DNA of 64,000 nt. It comes from Gymnothorax reevesii. Taxonomy: Eukaryota > Chordata > Actinopteri > Anguilliformes > Muraenidae. The stretch is from NCBI GenBank assembly GCA_029721435.1, contig CM056573.1, positions 154,401,947 through 154,465,946 of the forward strand, read 5' to 3'. Shown here piece after piece: positions 57,778-64,000 of the stretch. The first letter of the stretch is position 1; every line of letters begins with the position of its first letter. The position numbers were made by a program, and so were the translations under genes. The notes below the pieces were generated by a model. The model was not told the DNA's origin and made no database searches. It worked only from the letters and a program-made list of their open reading frames with translations.

Positions 57778-57968
57778 TATCCCCCCGGCATATAATGCGG
57801 GGGGATATAGCTATCGCTCTGTCCGTCTGTAAGCATGAGTTTATCCGGACCATATCTCGGAAACTATATGTGCTAGCTTCACCAAACTTGATACACATAT
57901 CACTCGTGTAGATGTGCCTTTTAAAGGTTGTTACACAACCTACAGCCATTGCCAGATGGCTCTTGTTT
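57778..57968 (+). repeat. Interspersed repeat with terminal hairpin, copy 1
   Basis: Begins with the perfect hairpin TATCCCCCCG/CGGGGGGATA (57778-57787 and 57798-57807, loop of 10). Then come CTGTCCGTCTGT, a CGGAAACTAT block, GATGTGCCTTTTA and the end ACAACCTACAGCCATTGCCAGATGGCTCTTG in parts. Same family as 60849-61102. Confidence 0.8.
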
Positions 57969-58019
57969 GTTGTTTGCGGTGGGCAGCATGACTGTTATTT
58001 AGAACGTTGATATAGTGCA

Positions 58020-58378
58020 CCAAATAATGAGTGGGCATCAAGTCGAGTTGAGTTAAGAGGGAGTAAGTTTGTTTCGAGCCTAGTGGCTCATCAGACTTGC
58101 GTTTAACCTCTGCTTCAGTAGCATGAAGTGACCAGGAGTATTGCTACTCCCCATGAATAGGAGGGTTGTCTATCTCATGCTCTGCCCCCAGCTCTTGGTC
58201 AGGTTTCCCTAACAATTTGCCAGTACCCAGTTATACACCTGGGTGAAGTGTGGCACTGTGGGAGTGAAGTTTTTTGCCCAAGAGCACACCGCAAAAGCCG
58301 TGGCAAGGACTCAAACATGGGACCTTTGTGTCCCAAGTCAAACACACTTAACCACTGCGCTATTGCGTCTCCCAGAAG
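58020..58378 (-). mobile_element. tRNA-derived SINE
   Basis: On the minus strand GGAGACGCAATAGCGCAGTGG starts the tRNA-like head in parts. The A box TAGCGCAGTGGTTAAG is at 58362-58347 and the B box-like GTTTGAGTCC at 58316-58307. The body continues to about 58020. It sits in the intron of the SEA-domain gene in antisense orientation. Polymerase III start and A/B boxes are seen; activity cannot be judged. Confidence 0.7.
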
Positions 58379-58840
58379 TAGAGTGGACTAATCCAAATGA
58401 GTTCCCGGTTTTAAATATGCTTGTATGCAAAACTCAGATGAACCAATGCATGATGAGCAGATGAAGCAAATAATGTTGACCATAATGTTGACTTTAGGTC
58501 TGGGATGTATTAGATGGTGAGCGCACTGTTGTAGTCAACGTGTTGGATGCCAGAGAAATGGGCAAAAGTAAAAACCTGAGCAACTTCGACAAGTGCCTAA
58601 TTGTTCCGCCAGGAGACTAGTCTGTTCCATCTCTGAAATGGAAAGATGCTCTCTGTCAGGAATCTGAGGGGGCAGGTCACGCGGTTTATGATTTCTGCTG
58701 AGCATATTTTGAGTCCTTAAGTACTTACATTTTATAGTTATGTTTGTTGCATGCAATTTGAGTACTCAGAGTACTTTTGTTCTCATAACCTTTCTACGCT
58801 ACATGATTTCTCTTATGCCTCCTGCTGCCCTCTCGCCCAG

Positions 58841-59016
58841 TTAAGAATGCGACTCCTGAGGAGCCCGATGATACTTCGACAGTGAGCGAGCGGAGGAGTC
58901 CGGCCACGCGTGTGTACAGTGGGCACATGGAGCTGTCCAACATAGAGTACAGCCCGGACCTGGAGGACCCAACCAGCCGCAAGTTCATGGACCTCGCTGA
59001 TGATATAGAAGAGATA
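58841..59016 (+). CDS. Exon encoding the stalk and start of a SEA domain (matriptase-like protein)
   Basis: The acceptor CCCTCTCGCCCAG precedes 58841. Joined to the phase-1 donor at 56246 the frame continues as F then KNATPEEPDDTSTVSERR (stalk, with an NAT N-glycosylation site), then VYSGHMELSNIEYSPDLED and PTSRKFMDLADDIEEI. The last two match the start of SEA domains: Y-x-G-x-h-x-h-x-N-h-x-[FY], then h-x-D-x-x-S-x-x-F-x-x-L-A-x-x-I. The donor GTGAGT is at 59017, in phase 0. With the preceding exon this gives cytoplasmic tail, membrane helix, stalk and SEA domain, the N-terminal layout of matriptases. The stalk is longer than in typical matriptase. The second half of the SEA domain, with its autocleavage site, was not found to the right within this window. 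Confidence 0.7.
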
Positions 59017-59099
59017 GTGAGTCCAAGTGTCATTAATGATGATTTATATTCTGACTCTAAACCAGCAGCCCATCAATGAGTGTTCTATTTATCATGTAC

Positions 59100-59800
59100 T
59101 TCCTCATAAATATGGGGAATCTGCCCATGTGATACGAGCGCGAGGCACGAGGCTGTATCAGCCGGCCGGGCAAAAGTCCTGTATCACCCGTATCTGCCCG
59201 CCAGGAAAAATCCCGTGGCAGCAACCATTGGCACAGCAACAGTTAAGCGTGTCGTTGGCAACGCATTGCTTCAGACACTGATTAGACGCTGTCATGGTGG
59301 AGACGCATGAACTCCTCAGCGTCTGAGATTTCTGAACTGGACTATGTTATAAGAAAAAGGAGCTTGATACAGAATTATTTAAACAGCAGGTGTAATGCCA
59401 CATTTTGCAGCAATATTCATGCAAAGGGCTGCAGTAAAACATTTCATGCGTAAGCTATCGTAGAAACGCAAATTTATTACCTTAATGGAGAAAATCGCGT
59501 TTACATGCTAGCTAGCTAATTAGCCATTTCATTGACTTGAAAACACAGCTGACTACAAGCAAATGCTTGCGCTCTTGGCCTGTAATGATGACAGTAATAA
59601 CCTGAAATGAATGCTCTGGATAAAATCCATTGTTAATTATGGTCAAAATCAGTATATGATATATAGAACATCATATGCGAATTTTCATATCGCACCGTGT
59701 ATCAACGCTCGACCAGTATCAGCCCGGCTGATAATGGAGACTCGGATTGACACAGCGTGGGATATGAAAATGCCCATATGATAGTCTCTATCATCACACT
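59100..59800 (+). mobile_element. Relative of the THAP-bearing element, in the SEA-domain gene intron
   Basis: At 59395 ATGCCACATTTTGCAGCAAT, then TCATGCAAAGGGCTG, and a GTAAGC donor at 59460 align with the first THAP exon at 36293-36360. This copy has a deletion of about 16 bp after the start. The following CGTAGAAACGCAAATTT and TGCTAGCTAGCTAATTAGC also match the 36.4-kb copy. The flanks share a TATCAGCCSG motif in inverted orientation (near 59155 and 59715). No intact frame. Boundaries are approximate. Confidence 0.6.
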
Positions 59801-60848
59801 GGCTCCTCTTTCAATTCAGTGCAGCTGCTTTTGGATATTAAGGTCTATGAGCGAATGTAGAATGCTTTCACCATCTGGCTATTTAGTTATAAATGTTTTC
59901 ATTTGATTTGTTGCTTTTCATTGCTGCTTTTCTTTGAAATGCATAAATTAAAATGAAAATGCATGTATATGCAAGTACCGTCACCTTCACAACTGTTAGC
60001 ATCCCTTCAGTGAGATGAATAAAAAGGATACAAAATTCACCTTTTGGAGAACTGACTTAAGCTCACACTGGAAAAGTGAGAAAAATCCAACCTTTGATTG
60101 GAGTAAATTTATTTTTGGGCGAAAAACAAAAAACCTCACCAAGAAAGCATTATTTTTGACATAATTTTTTTATAGCCTGGCAACAGTCTTTTACATTTTC
60201 AAATTTATTTAAAAAATTGCATCCAGTTTGATATAACTCCCATTTTTTTGGAATGTGCCACACTAAAGCTATATGGTCAAATTTAAATTATTTGTTTACA
60301 ATGTAATAAATAATAAACTTATTTTACAATCTCTAGTCAATCGGGAACTGACAGCGGAACTCAGTGGTGGAGTCACTAGATGGCAGAAGGGCACTTTACA
60401 GCAGCTTGAGTTTGCTGTAGGAACACCGCACTATATACTATTTAATGAAATGTGCCTGTGATGATCATGTTCCTCTGTGTAGCTCTGGAGGTCCAGCAGT
60501 GTGTCATCAAGGCAAATATCTCTGGATCGCTCAAGCCCTCAATAACTTCTCCCCTCATCTTCTTGTACATGGGTGGTAATGCGTTTGTAATCAAATATGA
60601 CCTGCTTGGTACTTTGTGGTGTGCTTCCAGTATTGGATTATATGCTTATATTCAGTGCTTTCCACCTCTGAATAAGGTTGCTTGTTCATAACTGCAAACA
60701 CCTCTGCTTGTGCTATTTTTATTTTTTTTTTAAGTGCATGTTGAATTTTGTGGAAGTTTGGCTAAAAGTCTGTAACATGCCGTCGGAGATGAGTTAGAGT
60801 AGCCACCTTTTTATATACACGATTACTTGCCTGTTCTCATTTACTTTT
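59801..60848. other. Intron of the SEA-domain gene
   Basis: No exon recognised. A frame at about 60452-60691 follows an acceptor-like GTGTAG, but its translation has no SEA-like pattern. Confidence 0.4.
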
Positions 60849-61102
60849 TATCCCCCCGGCATATAATGCGGGGGGATATAGCGATCAGTGTGTCCGTCCG
60901 TCTGTCCCTCTGTCTGTAATAAAATCGTTTCCGGACCAGAACTCGAAAACTATACCACTTACAAACACCAGATTTGGTATGGAGCTTCTCCATATGGTCT
61001 AGTTGTGCCTTTTGGGAGTTTCAGTCCGTCCGTTTGTCCACACAACCTGTAGGTTACACAACCTACAGCCGGGGGGATCCGCCATTGCCAGATGGCTCTT
61101 GT
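60849..61102 (+). repeat. Interspersed repeat with terminal hairpin, copy 2
   Basis: The first 30 bases, TATCCCCCCG with loop GCATATAATG and CGGGGGGATA, are identical to copy 1 at 57778. The copy also has GTGTGTCCGTCCGTCTGTCC, a CGGACCAGAACTCG block, GTTGTGCCTTTTG, ACAACCTACAGCC and the end GCCATTGCCAGATGGCTCTTG in parts. It is about 60 bp longer than copy 1 inside. Confidence 0.85.
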
Positions 61103-62624
61103 CTTGATTTGTAGTCAAGCACTTTAAGTACGACTAATCGACTGAATGACCAGCCAGTTTATATTTCTCCAAGATTACTGCTGCTCATTGCATCTGAACT
61201 TGAAACGTGGACAAGTTGGCAGTATGTATATTTATTTGATATGAGCTTACAGATGGCTAACACTGTGCCATTGCAAAGGATGTTAAGACCTTTCCTGCTG
61301 CATTCCATGTTTGACCACCATCTTGAAGAGGATATTTTCCACTTTGAATTGGCCATTTTTTAAAGATTATGTGGAGTTCATTTTTATTCATCTTTCATAA
61401 TCCAGTGAATCAGAGATTAAAATGATGTATGGAATGACTGAGAAAGTTGGAATTTTCTTCAAATCAATTACTCAGATTTCAATGCAGTCTCGCATGGAAG
61501 CTAAATGTTATTAAACCTCTTTTGTCATTATCACACCTTCTTCATTATAGGGTACATATTTGACTTTGACTTTTTTTGGTAGATAAATTGTTTGATTGTC
61601 AATCAGGCGACACGCATGTGAGTCAGCTGACAGTCGTCCTGTGATAACGGGTGTAGTCACTGAGTAACCCTATGTCAGTGATGTTCATTTCCCAGTCAAA
61701 CCTATCGGTTTCTAATTCACTGCAACAATGTTTTGCCATATCTCTGTTGCCCGAGGTGGCATCTATGGTACCTGCGTGTGGCATTGCGTACCAATAATTC
61801 TTTTTCTATGGAATACGCATTTGTTGTTGACATGACTGACTGGGGAAGACAAAATGTTGCCACAGCAATGAATTCAGTGAAGCAGAGGGATTTTCCAGGT
61901 CTGTTTCCTCACCATCTCTCACTCCAGAGGTGGCCACGGTGTCGAGTTGAAAAGTGAAGCTGCTGGCTATCGGTAAGCCGCGCTGCATAGTCTTTGAAGC
62001 GTTTTTTATTTTCCCCGCTCCGGACACATTCTGCGCACACACAAGTAGGTGAGGATAAAGAGTGAAAAGAAATACAGGCAGGATATCCAGATGTAATTTT
62101 GATTTCAAAGGTTGAACTTGAAAGCTCATTTTAATTGATCTTTGATTTTGAATCAAAATCTTGACTCCCCTAAATATTTACAGATCTATCATCGATGGTA
62201 AAGTGAAAAATCGCTTGATTTTATGAATTAGGTGCCAAGTCCACTTGTTGAAGTTCACTTTCATGTATTTTTGTTTCTTTTGCAAGTAATTTGCAGTGTC
62301 CAGGCGATTCTGGACAAGGGATCCTGGATTTATTGGCAGCGTTCATGATCCCAGGGATCTTATGTTTACTACAGTCCATACTGCAGACTGTGCTAATGTG
62401 CTCTATAATGAATACTATGTCACATTTCATAGTACAGCGTAACCAGTATATGATGATAATTGTTGTACACTACACAGTCACTTGACCAACAGGTTAAGTT
62501 CACCTGGGTCACAGGTGGATGTTACATTTGAGTATGTTATATTGCAAGTTACAGTATACTTTGGAATATTTTTAGCCGAATACTGTGAGACAGTATATCA
62601 TTGGGGTTGTTTTTATATTCTGAC
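61103..62624. other. Unassigned intronic or intergenic sequence
   Basis: No exon continuing the SEA domain and no clear repeat was found. Confidence 0.4.
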
Positions 62625-62626
62625 AT

Positions 62627-62665
<39 letters not shown>

Positions 62666-62667
62666 TT
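62625..62667. repeat. (TTTA)n microsatellite
   Basis: About ten tandem TTTA units. Confidence 0.97.
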
Positions 62668-63360
62668 ACGTAAGGTACTGTGCTGTACGCTACCCCCTTC
62701 TCACTTTTGGCTGTGATCAGTCTTCCAGTTGTTCGAAGTCTGGAATTTGGACACAGGCATTTCAATTACCACATTATGTCTTCACGAATCATAGTCAAGT
62801 CAATCAGATAGGCTGACAATGAATTTGTTTCCAGTAAAATTGTTTTGGGGCTCCTTATTTTATATTGTTCAGTAAGAACAGGCTGAAGCAACACATAATG
62901 AAGGATTTAGGCCAGTGGGCATGCAAAATAAGCTGCTAATGATCAATAGTCTAACATAGTTGCACTGCACAACCATTACAGACCTACACCTAGGCAGAAA
63001 CGCAGTCGGACCTCTAAAGGTCTTGGCTGACTGCATGCTTTGGTGTTTCACTGATGTTAAGATTTGTGCGGGAAGGGACACACACAGTTGTTGAAACAAA
63101 GAAACAGTTCTACGAACTGCAGTACTAAACACTACGTTTTAAAAACTGTTGCTACTTTTCAGCCGGTGTATATCTACACAACATCTTATTATTTCCTTTA
63201 TTTCCTTGAAGCTAATTCCACAATCCAATTAGGCTGCACCACTGCTGAATGAATGACATAATTTCACTGTCAATGACATTAAGCAATAGCCAGGTCTCCT
63301 TTCTGCAGACGTCCGTCACTTAGTTTATTTCATGAGACATTACCCCATCAATCTGGTCAC
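62668..63360. other. Unassigned sequence
   Basis: Nothing recognised. Confidence 0.4.
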
Positions 63361-64000
63361 TTTACATTGCATTACAGGTTCTTAGCAGATGCCCTTATCC
63401 AGAGCGACGTACAAAAGTGCAAAAGATCGGTACAAAAGTGCAGAGCTCCTAGGAGACAAGTACAATGCTAACAGTAAAAGTGACCAAGAACTCATTACGT
63501 TGTTACAGGTCTTGACTAATAGTTAAACACCAAATATGCTGATAAAAAACCAAGTAAAGGGCAACAAAATCAAGTAAATGGCAATACAATCAAGAAAAGG
63601 GCAACAAAAACAAGTGCAACAAATAAACGCGACAAAAGCAAGTAAAGGGGAACAAACTCTAGTGCAACATTGTCAAATAAAAGGGAAACAAGACCAAGTG
63701 CAACAAAGTCAAGCACAACAAAATCAAGTAAAAGGGCAACAAAGCAATGTGGGATGTAATGTCAGAGGATTCAGGGCAGTGGAGTAGGGGAAAGGTGGAG
63801 CCTGAAGAGTTGGGTTTTCAGGCTGCGCTTGAAGGAGCTCAAGGATTCTGACATTCGGACCTCGATAGGTAGATCATTCCACCAACAAGGAACCAGGACA
63901 GACCGCAGTCTTGAGCGGGAAGGGCAGAAGCGGAGAGGGGGTGGATCCAGGTGACCAGAAGTGACAGAGCGGAGAGCTCTGGCAGGCTTGTATGGTCTGA
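63361..64000. mobile_element. Interspersed repeat with internal short tandem repeats
   Basis: Begins TTTACATTGCATTACAGGTT then AGCAGATGCCCTTATCCAGA and GCGACGTACA, a sequence found in very many copies in fish genomes. At 63545-63755 it holds irregular tandem copies of words like CAAGTAAAGGGCAACAAAA and CAAGTGCAACAAA. From about 63800 it continues as GTTGGGTTTTCAGGCTGCG and CATTCCACCAACAAGGAACC, also typical of this family. It runs off the right edge. The 69-codon frame at 63578 is not a gene. Confidence 0.65.

Noticed and set aside
60452..60691. Next exon of the SEA domain
   Set aside because: There is an acceptor-like GTGTAG, but the translation (ALEVQQCVIKANISG and on) lacks the SEA pattern and ends without a clear donor in frame.

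Overview
The window looks like nuclear DNA of a ray-finned (teleost-type) fish. No single marker proves this. The evidence is the very high load of transposon families typical of fish genomes: several decayed Tc1-like elements with DD34E transposase remnants, CR1/L2-type LINE fragments, a piggyBac-type TTAA element, tRNA-derived SINEs and many small fold-back elements. There are also many microsatellites, and open reading frames are short and intron-broken. There are no bacterial-style operons. The species cannot be named from the sequence.

The best gene evidence is on the + strand. Two exons near the right end (56123-56246 and 58841-59016) join in phase. Together they encode a basic cytoplasmic stretch, a transmembrane helix, a short N-glycosylatable stalk and the start of a SEA domain, in the order expected for a type II transmembrane serine protease of the matriptase (ST14) kind. 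A TATA box (5846), a possible non-coding exon (5878-5924) and a small ATG exon with good splice signals and matching phase (6203-6262) could be its 5' end. That would make 6.3-56 kb a roughly 50-kb first intron; this link is inference. The rest of the SEA domain, and any CUB, LDLR-A or protease exons, were not found and presumably lie to the right.

A second, weaker gene signal is on the - strand. A 22-codon ATG exon (39810-39875) has a TATA box, a good start context and a canonical donor. An unassigned exon-like ORF (13553-13945) lies far downstream in compatible phase.

The rest is mostly repeats. Left part: a 317-bp dimeric satellite (1-1640), a hairpin-rich TIR element (1826-2724), Tc1-like copies (3830-5047, 10930-12517), a hAT-like MITE (6932-7197), a fold-back element (8108-8480) and a - strand LINE (8756-10470). 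Middle part: a 25-bp minisatellite (17045-18232), more Tc1-like copies (21439-21842, 24717-25075, 27066-28621), a composite LINE (25090-26870), and two Tc1-like elements each carrying a nested DNA transposon (34675-37524 and 37674-39271). One of the nested elements carries a decayed THAP domain. Right part: a fold-back element (43338-43966), a 3.96-kb piggyBac-type element (44499-48455), a TTAA-flanked element with a 1.3-kb long-TIR element inside it (49336-51606), a tandem array of about 300-bp units (52771-53905), and SINEs and small repeats in the introns of the SEA-domain gene.

The clearest biology in the window is layered transposition: insertions whose order can be read from interrupted hosts and target-site duplications. 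No complete transposase, RNA gene outside SINEs, CRISPR array or other intact system was seen.
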